64,000 nucleotides of DNA from Brachybacterium tyrofermentans (lineage in GTDB: Bacteria > Actinomycetota > Actinomycetes > Actinomycetales > Dermabacteraceae), in contig NZ_JABUXW010000001.1 of NCBI RefSeq assembly GCF_014897585.1, positions 124,001 to 188,000 on the forward strand, read 5' to 3'. The translations under genes and the position numbers were made by a program. Each line of letters starts with the position of its first letter. Positions within the stretch are counted from its first letter, which is position 1. The notes under the pieces were generated by a model that did no database searches, had not been told where the DNA came from, and saw nothing but the letters and a program-made list of their open reading frames with translations. Positions 8,139 to 16,622 of this stretch are shown one piece after another.

Positions 8139-9427
8139 CCCCCGCGACCGAGGACCAGCTGTTCCCCGCCGAGCTGTGGGAGCCGCTGCCCCGTCCTCCC
8201 GGACGCGAGGAGCCGACGCCGATCCGTCGGCGCGACGACACCGCGCACGGCAGCGCGCACGGCAGCGCGCACGACGCCGCTGACGGGGCGGGTCCGCACC
8301 TGCTCCGGCGCGAGGGCGAGGGCGCCCTGGTGCGCATCCGCCACACCGCAGAGGCGGCGAGCGCGGTGGCGCTGCAGGCGAGCGGCTGGTGGCACCCTTC
8401 CCCGGCGGATGCCTGCGAGCTGCGGCCGCAGGGGAACGGCCGCTGGGAGGGCGTGTTCGAGGTCCCCGCGGACTGGCGTGCGAGCTATGGGTTCGCAGTG
8501 CACCGCGGGCCCGGCGAGCCGCCGTGGCGCAGCGCCGGCATGAAGGCACCCGGCGTGGAGGTGGTGCCCGACCCGGGGAACCCGCGCCGGCACCGGGCCG
8601 GACGCGGCGGGGCGGCGCGCTCGGTCATCGCGCTCCCCGACGACGCACCCTTCGCGCCGAGCGCCGCGGAGACGGAGGGTCCCGGCCCCCGGGTGCTCCC
8701 GCTCGCCTCCCCGAGCGACGGGCCGCGCACCCGGTGGTGGGCCTCGCGCCCGGGGGACGCGGGCTGCGAGGGCCTCGACCCCGAAGCTCCGCTGCCCCTG
8801 CTCATCCTCACCGACGGCGCGCAGCACGTGGAGCATCTGGACACGCCGACGCTGCTCGCCCGAGGCGTCGCCGCCGGGGTGCTGCCGCCGCTGGCTGCGG
8901 TGTTCGTGGACTCCGGACCACAGCGCGGCGAGGTGCTCGGGGTACCCGGCGGGCATGCCCGGTGGATCGCGGAGCAGCTGGTGCCCTCCCTGCGTGCGTA
9001 CGGTCTCGGCACGGGCCGGGGACGCGCGCGCGTGCTCGTCACCGCCGATCCCGCACGCACGATCGTCACCGGCTCCAGCTTCGGCGGCCTCACCGCACTC
9101 TTCGCCGTGGCCCGCGCCCCGCAGCTGATCGGGGCGGTGATCGCGCAGTCGGTCTCGCTGTGGCGCTATCCCGCGGGCGCCCTGACCGCGCCGCTGCTGC
9201 GCGCAGCCGCGCGCAGCACGTCGGGACCGCTGCGGCTGCGGCTCCAGGTGGGCCGGTACGAGGGGGACATGCCCGCCCGCTCCCGAGCGCTGCACGAGGG
9301 ACTCGTCACCGGCGCCGCGCAGCACGGCACCGCCCTGGACGTCACCCTGGACGCACACAGCGGCGGCCATGACTGGGCCTGGTGGCAGCCGACGATGCTC
9401 CATGAGGTCGCCGCGCTGCTGCGCTGA
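8135..9427 (+). CDS. Enterochelin-esterase-like ferric-siderophore hydrolase
   Basis: Cytoplasmic alpha/beta hydrolase of the Fes/IroD type, expected to open the ester backbone of an imported ferric siderophore so that iron can be reduced. It has 430 residues. An N-terminal beta-sandwich is followed by the esterase fold with PLPLLILTDGAQHV, the nucleophile elbow GSSFGG (Ser about 315) and a C-terminal catalytic His in SGGHDWAWW. Near residue 40 an imperfect 12-base tandem repeat (8243-8272) encodes AHGSAHGSAHD, a His-rich linker. AGGAG precedes the ATG, which overlaps the regulator's stop. Divergent from the uptake operon, with which it forms a complete uptake-and-release set. Confidence 0.88.
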   Translation: MTPATEDQLFPAELWEPLPRPPGREEPTPIRRRDDTAHGSAHGSAHDAADGAGPHLLRREGEGALVRIRHTAEAASAVALQASGWWHPSPADACELRPQGNGRWEGVFEVPADWRASYGFAVHRGPGEPPWRSAGMKAPGVEVVPDPGNPRRHRAGRGGAARSVIALPDDAPFAPSAAETEGPGPRVLPLASPSDGPRTRWWASRPGDAGCEGLDPEAPLPLLILTDGAQHVEHLDTPTLLARGVAAGVLPPLAAVFVDSGPQRGEVLGVPGGHARWIAEQLVPSLRAYGLGTGRGRARVLVTADPARTIVTGSSFGGLTALFAVARAPQLIGAVIAQSVSLWRYPAGALTAPLLRAAARSTSGPLRLRLQVGRYEGDMPARSRALHEGLVTGAAQHGTALDVTLDAHSGGHDWAWWQPTMLHEVAALLR

Positions 9428-9446
9428 GCACGCCGGGCCTTCCCGA

Positions 9447-9452
9447 TATCCT
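9447..9452 (+). promoter_or_regulatory. -10 box of a probable leaderless transcript
   Basis: TATCCT lies exactly 6 nt before the GTG at 9459, with no ribosome site between, so transcription would begin at or next to the start codon. The same layout recurs elsewhere in the window. Confidence 0.5.
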
Positions 9453-9458
9453 CGACAC

Positions 9459-9911
9459 GTGCCGCCCCCCGTCCGCCTCGCCCCCGCCGCCATGGCCTGG
9501 CGGCTGCTGGCGGTGCTGCTGTGCGTGGGGGTGCTGACGGTGGGCGGGCTGACCCGCTCGAACGATCTGTTCCCCTTCGGGGTCCTGGACCAGTTCTCCT
9601 CCGGCACCGACCCCGACGGAGAGGTGGTCAACACCTGCCTGCAGGGCATCCGCGGCGACGGAGAGCCCTTCGACATCCGCTTCGGACCGCGGAGCGTGGG
9701 CATCGAGCGGGCCGACGTGGAGAACAATCTCCCGGCGATCGAGTCCGACCCGCAGCTGCTGGCCCCGCTGGCCGCCGAGTACGACCGGCGTCACCCCGAG
9801 CAGGAGCCGCTGGATGCGCTGGTGCTGTGCCAGCGGATCACGTCCCTGCAGGGCGGCACCGCCCATGGCGAGGAGGAGCTCGTCGAGGTGGTCCGTTGGA
9901 AGGCCCCATGA
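9459..9911 (+). CDS. Small membrane-anchored protein paired with an HTTM gene
   Basis: A 150-residue protein of no family I recognise. One hydrophobic segment (AWRLLAVLLCVGVLTVGGL, about residues 13-31) anchors an external domain of about 120 residues with two Cys (VNTCLQG and LVLCQRI) that could form a disulfide. It ends four bases into the HTTM gene (ATGA), so the two are coupled and probably act together. The GTG at 9459 is chosen because of the -10 box 6 nt before it; ATG 9492 is an alternative that would keep the membrane segment. Confidence 0.75.
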   Translation: MPPPVRLAPAAMAWRLLAVLLCVGVLTVGGLTRSNDLFPFGVLDQFSSGTDPDGEVVNTCLQGIRGDGEPFDIRFGPRSVGIERADVENNLPAIESDPQLLAPLAAEYDRRHPEQEPLDALVLCQRITSLQGGTAHGEEELVEVVRWKAP

Positions 9912-10825
9912 GCACCACCTCTGCTGCGGCCTCCCGACCCTCGGGGGGCACCCGGCCCCGGTTGCGGTCGATCCTGTTCCCGGCCCTGCCCCTGGCCCGG
10001 ATCAGGGTGCTGCGGGTGATCATCTACGCCTTCGTGGTGCTGGATGTGCTGACCTTCTCGCGCGATGTCCTCTCCCACGCGAACAACGCCGGGTTCTACA
10101 CGCCGCTCGCGCTCGCGCGGCTGCTGCACCTGCCGGCGGTGACCACGCCGCTGGCGTACACCCTGCTGGTGCTGATCCTCGCCGGGTGCGCGGCGGCGAT
10201 CGCGGGCCGGCGGCCGCGGCTGTCCGGCGCCGTGGTCGCACTCGCCTTCTGGCTGTGGATGCTCTACAGCAACTCCTACGGCTACATCGCCCACGACCAC
10301 ATGGCGCTGATGGTCGCGGTGGCGGTGCTGCCCACCGTCGCGGGGGCCGAGAGCACCGGCCCCGCGGGCACGCTTCCCCCGGCTGCCAGTACCAGTACCA
10401 GTACCAGTGAAGCGGCAGGCTGGGCGCTGCGCGCGATCCAGCTCGCGGTGATCGCGACCTACTTCTTCTCGGTGGTCCCCAAGCTCCTGTACTCCGGATC
10501 GCTCGCGAACTGGGGCAACAGTGCGATCCTCACCTGGGCCTCGATCCGTCGCGGCAGCGCCCTGGCGCACTGGCTGGTGGAGGTGACCCCGTGGGTGTTC
10601 GTGCCTGCGCAGTGGGCCGGGCTCGCCCTCGAGGCGCTCTCCCCGGTGGTGCTGTTCCTGCGCGGGAGGGCCCTCTACATCGCCGTCGCGCTCTACCTCG
10701 GCTTCCATCTGTCCACGCTGGTGCTCCTGGGGATCCACTTCCTGCCCACCGCGATCTGCTGGGCGGCGTTCCTGCCGCTCGAGCGGCTGCGATGGCCGGG
10801 ACGCAGAGCACAGCACTCCCGCTGA
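9908..10825 (+). CDS. HTTM-domain membrane protein
   Basis: Polytopic membrane protein, 305 residues, with the layout of the HTTM family (bacterial relatives of vitamin-K-dependent gamma-carboxylase). Visible marks are the opening helix IRVLRVIIYAFVVLDVL, a central YSNSYGYIAHDHMALM, the conserved ATYFFSVVPKLLYSG...W segment and a final pair of helices. Substrate and reaction are unknown. A CAGTAC repeat in a loop encodes Ser-Thr alternation. The gene is coupled to the small membrane protein upstream and ends 15 bases from the opposing gene. Confidence 0.78.
   Translation: MSTTSAAASRPSGGTRPRLRSILFPALPLARIRVLRVIIYAFVVLDVLTFSRDVLSHANNAGFYTPLALARLLHLPAVTTPLAYTLLVLILAGCAAAIAGRRPRLSGAVVALAFWLWMLYSNSYGYIAHDHMALMVAVAVLPTVAGAESTGPAGTLPPAASTSTSTSEAAGWALRAIQLAVIATYFFSVVPKLLYSGSLANWGNSAILTWASIRRGSALAHWLVEVTPWVFVPAQWAGLALEALSPVVLFLRGRALYIAVALYLGFHLSTLVLLGIHFLPTAICWAAFLPLERLRWPGRRAQHSR
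10387..10408 (+). repeat. CAGTAC hexanucleotide repeat
   Basis: Three complete CAGTAC units plus CAGT inside the HTTM gene, encoding STSTSTS in a loop. The unit is six bases, so copy-number change would keep the frame. Confidence 0.8.
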
Positions 10826-10840
10826 GCCCTGGCCGCCCGG

Positions 10841-12160
10841 TCACTCTCCGTCCTGGCAGACCGCGACCGACTCCCCCTCGAGGGGCCACGTGACGGTCTC
10901 GCGACTCCCGTCGTCCACGTCGATGCAGGTGACGATGTTCAGGAGGAGGCCCTGGGACAGCGCGATGTGCAGCTCCCCCGAGGGATCGAGCACGACGATC
11001 CCGTCGATGACGAAGGGAACGATCTGCGACGTCCCCGCGCTGCCGTCGGCGCCCGGCGCGGAGGTGAACACCGCGTACCCGGTGTCGCTCGTGATGTTCC
11101 AGGACGCGCTGATCCAGCGATCGATCTGGTAGCTCGACGGAGAGGTGACCTGCCAGGTCCCCGGCACTGCGGAGGGCTCCTCGGCATCCATGACCCCAGC
11201 GCTCCCGACGGGTCCATCGGGGCGGTCGTCGGTGAAGGCGAAGAAGGGGCACTCCGGCGGGGCCGCCACCGTGGCGGCCGCGCATTTCTCGAGGGTCGCC
11301 TCGACCTGTGCGGTGACCTCCTCGAAGCCCTGCGTGGAGAGCTCATAGCCCAGCACCGCCCCGGCTCGGCGCAGCTGCTCCCTCTGCATCGGGATGGAGA
11401 CCTTCTCGACGACCGGGAACAGGCGCTCGCTGCGTGCGGGCAGCCCCAGTTCGTAGCTGCCCGGCAGCAGGCGCAGGATCAGGAGCTGCTGGCCGTACAT
11501 GCCCTCCCGGCTCGGCTGCCCCGACAGCGGGATCGGGACCGCGTTGATCAGCAGCTCCCGGACCCCCTCCGGCACGGTAACCACGAACTCCGTCGCCACC
11601 ACCGGTACGAGCTCCCACGTCGCCGGGGCGAAGGAGCTGGTGGCCTGGGAGCGCACGGTGAAGCTGGCCTGCTCGACACTCGTCCCCGAGCTCAGCGACG
11701 CGGTGACCGTGGCCTGCCCACCGCCGGTCTCGACGGCATCGATCGTGTAGGAGGTGATCCTGTCGGTCGCGGCACGCAGCACCTCCTCCGTGAGGGCGAT
11801 ATCGCTCGTCTCCGCGGAGTCCGCGAGGTGCTCGCGCACGGTCGCGACATCGCCGGCCACGAGCGCATCGAGAAATGCCCTCACCGGATCCTCCGGCGAG
11901 GCACCACCGATCAGCAGCCGCGGCAGCACCAGCACGAGGACGAGCACCGCGCAGATCGCACCGGCGAGCGCGACTCCGCGGCGGCGCGTTCGCCTACCGG
12001 AGCCAGGATCGGCGGCGCTGACACGTCCTGTGCCACCGCCGGTCCCGGTGGCGGGAATCTCGCCGGTGCCAGGCCCGCGCAGCGCGGCCGGCTCCCCCTC
12101 GGGCCGGGTCCAGCCCAGCGGGAGGGTCCGCCCGGTGGGGGCAGATTTCGACTCTTTCAC
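10841..12160 (-). CDS. Membrane-anchored protein, paralogue 1 of a tandem triplet
   Basis: Unrecognised 439-residue protein. A basic cytoplasmic N-terminus containing GRTLPLGW is followed by a single membrane helix (about 65-85, LAGAICAVLVLVLVLPRLL) and a large external region. The first external part (DPVRAFLDALVAGDVATVRE...) resembles a DUF4878/NTF2-like fold. Next come a segment with LLPGSYELGLP and a region with two Cys (EKCAAAT, PPECPFF), then a C-terminal part ending in VTCIDVDD...VAVCQDGE. The same order is visible in the two genes to its right. The GTG at 12160 has GGGAG 5 nt upstream. Role unknown; a cell-envelope function is inferred from topology. Confidence 0.82.
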   Translation of the reverse strand: MKESKSAPTGRTLPLGWTRPEGEPAALRGPGTGEIPATGTGGGTGRVSAADPGSGRRTRRRGVALAGAICAVLVLVLVLPRLLIGGASPEDPVRAFLDALVAGDVATVREHLADSAETSDIALTEEVLRAATDRITSYTIDAVETGGGQATVTASLSSGTSVEQASFTVRSQATSSFAPATWELVPVVATEFVVTVPEGVRELLINAVPIPLSGQPSREGMYGQQLLILRLLPGSYELGLPARSERLFPVVEKVSIPMQREQLRRAGAVLGYELSTQGFEEVTAQVEATLEKCAAATVAAPPECPFFAFTDDRPDGPVGSAGVMDAEEPSAVPGTWQVTSPSSYQIDRWISASWNITSDTGYAVFTSAPGADGSAGTSQIVPFVIDGIVVLDPSGELHIALSQGLLLNIVTCIDVDDGSRETVTWPLEGESVAVCQDGE

Positions 12161-12290
12161 GGTGCTCCCGGCTCTGGCTGTCGGACGGCTCCGGCCGACA
12201 GCGGGATGGGCACTGCCGGCGAGCGGTCCTCGATCGCGCAGCAGAATGTCCCAGGATACTCGGCCCGTTCATCGAGGGTTCCCGGAGACT

Positions 12291-13644
12291 TCACCGGGGC
12301 AGAGGTCGGTTCCCGGCGTAGCTCCAGGCCGAGAGCTCATATCCGCCGTCCACTCGGCGGATGCTCGCGCCGAAGAGCGCGGAGGTGGCGTGGACCGAAC
12401 CCGGCATCGGCTCCGACGGCGTCGCCGCGCCGCCGTCCGGGGCGACGGCCGGCACGGCCAGGGACGGCGCTGACGGAAGCAGTGAAGTGGACGGCGTGGA
12501 CGGCGTGGCGGGCGGTGAGGACGATGGTGAGGAGGCCGGTGCTGCCCGGACCGTCGGCGGCGGCGCAGAGCGGTCGGCGGGCGTGCTGACGGTGAACTCC
12601 GCGACCAGGTGCTCACCGCGGAACTTGAAGCTGTCCCCCAGCATGTTCACATAGTCGATCTCGGGCTGCCGGGTCACGCTCCAGGAGCCGACCGTCCCCT
12701 CCGGCAGGTCCACCGCGATCGGGCATCCCGCCGGCCGCGGGGAGGTGCTCTCGGTGCACTGCGCGATCTCGCTGCGGATCACAGATCTCACGCGCCTCGG
12801 CGGGCAGGCTGAGCCCGTAGTCGATGTCGATCATGCCGGTCTGCCACTGGCCGAGGACGGGCGGCACATAGATCACGCGGGGACGGGAGGTCAGGGGCGG
12901 CTGCGGCGGGGGCAGCTCGATCGCGTAGCTGCCGGGCAGGACATGCAGGACCACGCCGATCCGGTTCGCGCCGCGCTCGCTGAACAGCACCTCGGGGATC
13001 TCGAACTGCTGGCCGTTCAGCAGGAGGGAATCGGTCCCGGTCAGCGGGCTGACGGTCAGGATCGGCAGGTGGATGGGCTCCAGCTCCCAGGTGACCGGGG
13101 AGAAGGGCCCCGCGCTGGTCGCGTGCAGAGCCAGCACGGTGCGGTGCTCCTCGCGGCGGTTGCGGAGGGTGGCGGTGACCTCGGCCGAGGTGCCGTGGAG
13201 GTCGACCCGGTCGATCACATAGCCGGCGATGCCGCCCGCGGTGGCCCGGTGGACCGCGGCGCTGATCGCGATATCGAGGGTCCCCTCCACCGGGCGCACG
13301 TGGCGGCGCACCGTCTCCATGTCACCGGAGATCACGGCGTCGAGGTACTCCCGTGTGACGTCGTCGGGGCCCTCAAGTCGCAGCAGCAGCCAGGGCAGGG
13401 CGATGGGGAGGAGCCCGATCACGGTGATCGTCGCGATCGTGGTGCGCAGCCGGGACCTCGTGCGGATCCTCCGGCGGCGCGGCACACTGCCCTGGTGGCG
13501 GAGCGAGATCTCCGCACCGAGCCGCTCATCGGCGCTCCCCGGGCGGGGCGGGGTGGTCTGTGAAGCGGCCGCATCGATGCTGCCGGCAACGGGCCATCCC
13601 GTACGGATGATCCGGCCGGGCGTCTGCTTCCGCTCCGGGATCAC
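12291..13644 (-). pseudogene. Paralogue 2 of the triplet, interrupted by a frameshift
   Basis: Reading from GTG 13644 (CGGAG upstream), the frame matches its neighbours: an N-terminal tail GRIIRTGW, membrane helix TIATITVIGLLPIALPWLLL, then EYLDAVISGDMETVRRHV and VLHVLPGSYAIELP. At about 12792 the frame shifts. The upstream frame runs through GLSLPAEAR and then into text unlike the paralogues. The frame beginning GTG 12791 gives RSVIRSEIAQCTESTSP and AGCPIAVDLP, which aligns with the paralogues' Cys pair, and continues to a stop at 12291. Removing the single C at 12792 (minus-strand sense) restores one protein of about 450 residues. A disabled gene, a sequencing error or a programmed +1 shift would each explain it. 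Confidence 0.8.
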
Positions 13645-13707
13645 ATCGCGCTCCGAGGCCAATCTCTCGCGTGGAGGAAGAGTACCGCGAAGGCCTCCCG
13701 AGCGCAC

Positions 13708-13765
13708 CGGGCACATCGGATCAGTACGGGCGCATCGGGTCAGTGCGGGCCAAGCCGGGTCAGCT
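13708..13765. repeat. Three tandem degenerate 19-20 base repeats
   Basis: CGGGCACATCGGATCAGTA (13708-13726), CGGGCGCATCGGGTCAGTG (13727-13745) and a third, more diverged copy CGGGCCAAGCCGGGTCAGCT (13746-13765) are head-to-tail. They fill the gap between the third and second paralogue genes. Function unknown; a regulator site or slipped duplication are both possible. Confidence 0.6.
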
Positions 13766-13774
13766 CGATGAGGC

Positions 13775-15079
13775 TCAACCGCAGGCGTCCCAGGAGCTGG
13801 AGGTGACCTCGGCATCGTCGATGACGACGACCCCGTCGAAGTGACCGGTCTCCTCGTCGACGCAGTAGGCGTAGCTGAACGAGGCCGTGCTGCGCAGGGC
13901 CACGGCGAGCTCTCCGTCACCGTCGATGGTGACCGTGCCATCGACCTCGAAGGGCACCGTGATCGCAGCCGCCGCCCCGGCCTCATCCTGCACACCCCGG
14001 TCGGTCGCTGGATCCTCGGCCGACAGATCATCCGGAGTGAACTGGGCCGTCCCCTCCCCGTGCACCATCCATAAGAAGGAGTCCCCCGGGTGCACCTCGA
14101 CGCGGGGCGGGTCCGTGAGGGTCCAGGTGCCCTGCGAGGCGGTGTTCGTGGAGGGTCCTTCCGGACCATCGGGCTCCGAGGCTGCGGGCTCTGGCGCAGC
14201 GGGCTTCGAGGGATCGGGCACCGCGAACGGACAGCCCTCGGGCGCCGACGAGGTGTCGGTCGCGCACTCCTCGAGCGCCGCGTCGATCTGGTGCTGCACC
14301 TCCTGCAGCCCGTCCTCGGCGAGGGTGTGCTGCAGGCCGTGGACGGGCTTGCGCCAGGTCCGGAAGGCGGGTGGGGCCTCGAGGGCGATCGGCTCTGCCT
14401 CCAGCCAGCGCCGCGACTCGGGCAGGGAGATCTCGTAGGTCCCGGGCAGGAGCTGCACCGTGATCCGTGACTCGTACGGAACGCCGGTGAGGCCGAGCTC
14501 GGCGACTGGGAAGGAGACGCCGTTGATCCCGACCTCCTGTGCCCCGAACGGCACGTCGATCACGAACTCGGGAAGTGCCACCGGCGCCAGCTCCCAGGCC
14601 AGAGGCGAGAAGGGGCCGGCGTCGGTGGCGGTCAGGGTGAAGGTGACCTCGCTGCGGGCCGCTGGGGTGTGGAGCGAGGCGGTGACGGTCGCGGTGTCGG
14701 CCGCGACCTCGACCTGCTGGATCTCGAACGACTCGAGGCGGTCGCGGGCCTCGCCGAGGACCTGCGCGGTGAGTGCTGCGGCGCTGGCGTCCGGGGCATC
14801 CTCCGTCTGTGCAAGCACGGTCTCCAGGTCGCCGTCGACCACGGCCTGGAGGAATTCGCTGATCACCCGCTCCGGCCCTGCGGTGCTGCTGAGCAGCCGC
14901 GGCAGGCCGACGAACAGGGCGACCACCAGCGCGAGCACGCAGCCGATCGCGAGCAGCCGCCGTGTACGGCGGGACCGGACTCGGAGGGCGGAACCCGACG
15001 GGCCAGCCATCGCCGCCCCATCGCCCCAGCCGAGCGGCAGCGCACGCCCCACCGCACGCTTACGTCCTCGCACCCCCAT
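13775..15079 (-). CDS. Membrane-anchored protein, paralogue 3 of a tandem triplet
   Basis: A 434-residue relative of the two genes to the left, of unknown function. The tail carries GRALPLGWGDG, matching GRTLPLGW of paralogue 1. A membrane helix at about 42-62 (LLAIGCVLALVVALFVGLP) precedes SEFLQAVVDGDLETVLAQ, VQLLPGTYEISLP and the Cys pair EECATDT/PEGCPFA. Acidic Pro/Glu-rich linkers follow, and a last domain contains a Cys pair (AYCVDEE, SWDACG). ATG 15079 has GGGGAGG upstream. It is the first gene of the leftward triplet, so expression may start here, although each gene has its own gap of about 130 bases. Confidence 0.82.
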   Translation of the reverse strand: MGVRGRKRAVGRALPLGWGDGAAMAGPSGSALRVRSRRTRRLLAIGCVLALVVALFVGLPRLLSSTAGPERVISEFLQAVVDGDLETVLAQTEDAPDASAAALTAQVLGEARDRLESFEIQQVEVAADTATVTASLHTPAARSEVTFTLTATDAGPFSPLAWELAPVALPEFVIDVPFGAQEVGINGVSFPVAELGLTGVPYESRITVQLLPGTYEISLPESRRWLEAEPIALEAPPAFRTWRKPVHGLQHTLAEDGLQEVQHQIDAALEECATDTSSAPEGCPFAVPDPSKPAAPEPAASEPDGPEGPSTNTASQGTWTLTDPPRVEVHPGDSFLWMVHGEGTAQFTPDDLSAEDPATDRGVQDEAGAAAAITVPFEVDGTVTIDGDGELAVALRSTASFSYAYCVDEETGHFDGVVVIDDAEVTSSSWDACG

Positions 15080-15113
15080 GCAATCCTCCCCGCGGGCCGC
15101 TTCCGGCGGCCTG

Positions 15114-16544
15114 CTACAGCGCGCCCTTGCCCGCCTTCTCCCGGGCGCGGTCGGCGAAGCTCACACCCATCGCGGCCAGGGTGAGCGCCATGATAATCAC
15201 CAGCGCGATGGTGAACGCCTCGAGCCAGGAAGTGCCGCCCAGGGTGAGGGAGAAGATGATCCCGGGGATCATCGCGGTGCCGATCGCGGCGCCGGTGCGC
15301 TGGCCCAGCTGCAGGATGCCACCGGCGACGCCGCCGAAGCGCGGGTCCACGGAGTTCAGGGTGAGGGTCTGGTTCGGGGAGATGGTCATGCCCTGGCTGA
15401 GGCCCATCAGCATCAGCGGTGCGGCGAGCCACCAGAAGGGCACCGATCCGTTCTCCACGAACCCGGCCAGCAGGCCGGTGCCCAGCAGGCCGCAGAAGGC
15501 GACGCCGAAGCCCACGATGACCATCCGTCGGCCGAAGGTGAGCACATAGCGCCCGGCGATCTGCGACGAGATCGCCGCCGCGATCGAGGAGGGCAGGCCC
15601 ATCAGCGAGGCCTCGAAGGCGGTGTGCCCGAGGTGCATCTGCAGGTAGAGCGGCACGATGATCCACACGCTGGTGGCGCCGAGGAAGTACACCGAGACCA
15701 CGAGGATGCCGTTGCGGAACGCCTGGTTGGAGAAGATCGCGGTGTCCACCATCGGGGGCCGGCCCCCGCGCTTGTAGCGCTTCTCCCACGCCCACCACAG
15801 GCCCAGCACGAGCAGCCCCGCCGGGAACGACAGCCACACCAGGGCTCCGGCCCCGCGCTCGAGGAAGGGCAGCATCACGCCCAGGATCGCCAGGCACAGC
15901 AGGACCGTGCCGATGGGGTCGAGGTCCGGCCTGGACTTCCCCCGGGCCTTGTCGTCGGGGATGTACTTGAAGGCGCCGAGGATCGCGACCAGACCGATCG
16001 GGATGTTCATGAGGAACATCCAGCGCCAGCCCTGGTCGGGACCGAGGATCTGGATCAGCAGGCCACCGATCACGGGGCCGATCGCGGTCGCGACGGCGAC
16101 CGTGGTGGCCAGCAGTGCGAAGGCGCGGGCACGGTCCTGGCCGCGGAAGTGCTGCTGGATGAGGGCGACCGTCTGCGGGTTCAGCAGACCGGACCCGAGG
16201 CCCTGCAGGATGCGGGCGATGTTGAGCGTCTCGACCGACGGGGCGAGGCCGCTGAGCAGGGAGCCGAGCGTGAAGATCCCGACGCCGATCACGAACATGC
16301 GGCGCCTGCCGGTGGCGTCCCCCGCACGACCGGCGGGCACGAGGAGCATGCCGAAGGCGAGCGCGTAGCCCGAGATCACCCACTGCAGGCCCCCGGAATC
16401 GGCGTCGAGGCTCTCGCCGATGGCGGTGAGCGCGACGTTGATGACGCTCACGGCGATCAGCGCCATGAACAGAGGAGCGAGGAGGACGGCGAGCAGGGGC
16501 TTGCGACGCACCGGAGGAGTCGGCGCGCTGGGGTCGGGAATCAC
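15114..16544 (-). CDS. DHA2-family MFS multidrug exporter
   Basis: Proton-driven drug exporter of the EmrB/QacA type with 476 residues and about 14 membrane helices. Seen motifs: LQWVISGYALAFGMLLVPAG (motif D region), GRAGDATGRRRMFVIG (motif A), ARILQGLGSGLLNPQ (motif B) and AIGPVIGGLL (motif C). The GTG at 16544 follows a TAGGCT box by 6 nt, suggesting a leaderless mRNA. It is convergent with nothing and stands between the paralogue triplet and the oxidoreductase. The substrate cannot be told from sequence. Confidence 0.92.
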   Translation of the reverse strand: MIPDPSAPTPPVRRKPLLAVLLAPLFMALIAVSVINVALTAIGESLDADSGGLQWVISGYALAFGMLLVPAGRAGDATGRRRMFVIGVGIFTLGSLLSGLAPSVETLNIARILQGLGSGLLNPQTVALIQQHFRGQDRARAFALLATTVAVATAIGPVIGGLLIQILGPDQGWRWMFLMNIPIGLVAILGAFKYIPDDKARGKSRPDLDPIGTVLLCLAILGVMLPFLERGAGALVWLSFPAGLLVLGLWWAWEKRYKRGGRPPMVDTAIFSNQAFRNGILVVSVYFLGATSVWIIVPLYLQMHLGHTAFEASLMGLPSSIAAAISSQIAGRYVLTFGRRMVIVGFGVAFCGLLGTGLLAGFVENGSVPFWWLAAPLMLMGLSQGMTISPNQTLTLNSVDPRFGGVAGGILQLGQRTGAAIGTAMIPGIIFSLTLGGTSWLEAFTIALVIIMALTLAAMGVSFADRAREKAGKGAL

Positions 16545-16550
16545 CGCACC

Positions 16551-16556
16551 AGCCTA
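16551..16556 (-). promoter_or_regulatory. -10 box (TAGGCT) of the MFS gene, leaderless layout
   Basis: On the minus strand TAGGCT is followed by GGTGCG and the GTG start at 16544. No ribosome-binding sequence intervenes. Confidence 0.5.
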
Positions 16557-16622
16557 TGCAGTGACTGCAGATTTGAGGAGGGAGAGGTGAGCAGAGGGAC
16601 AGCGCACCAGCTCCGACCACGC

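Noticed and set aside
10387..10408. CAGTAC repeat as a phase-variation switch
   Set aside because: The unit is six bases, so gains or losses keep the reading frame.
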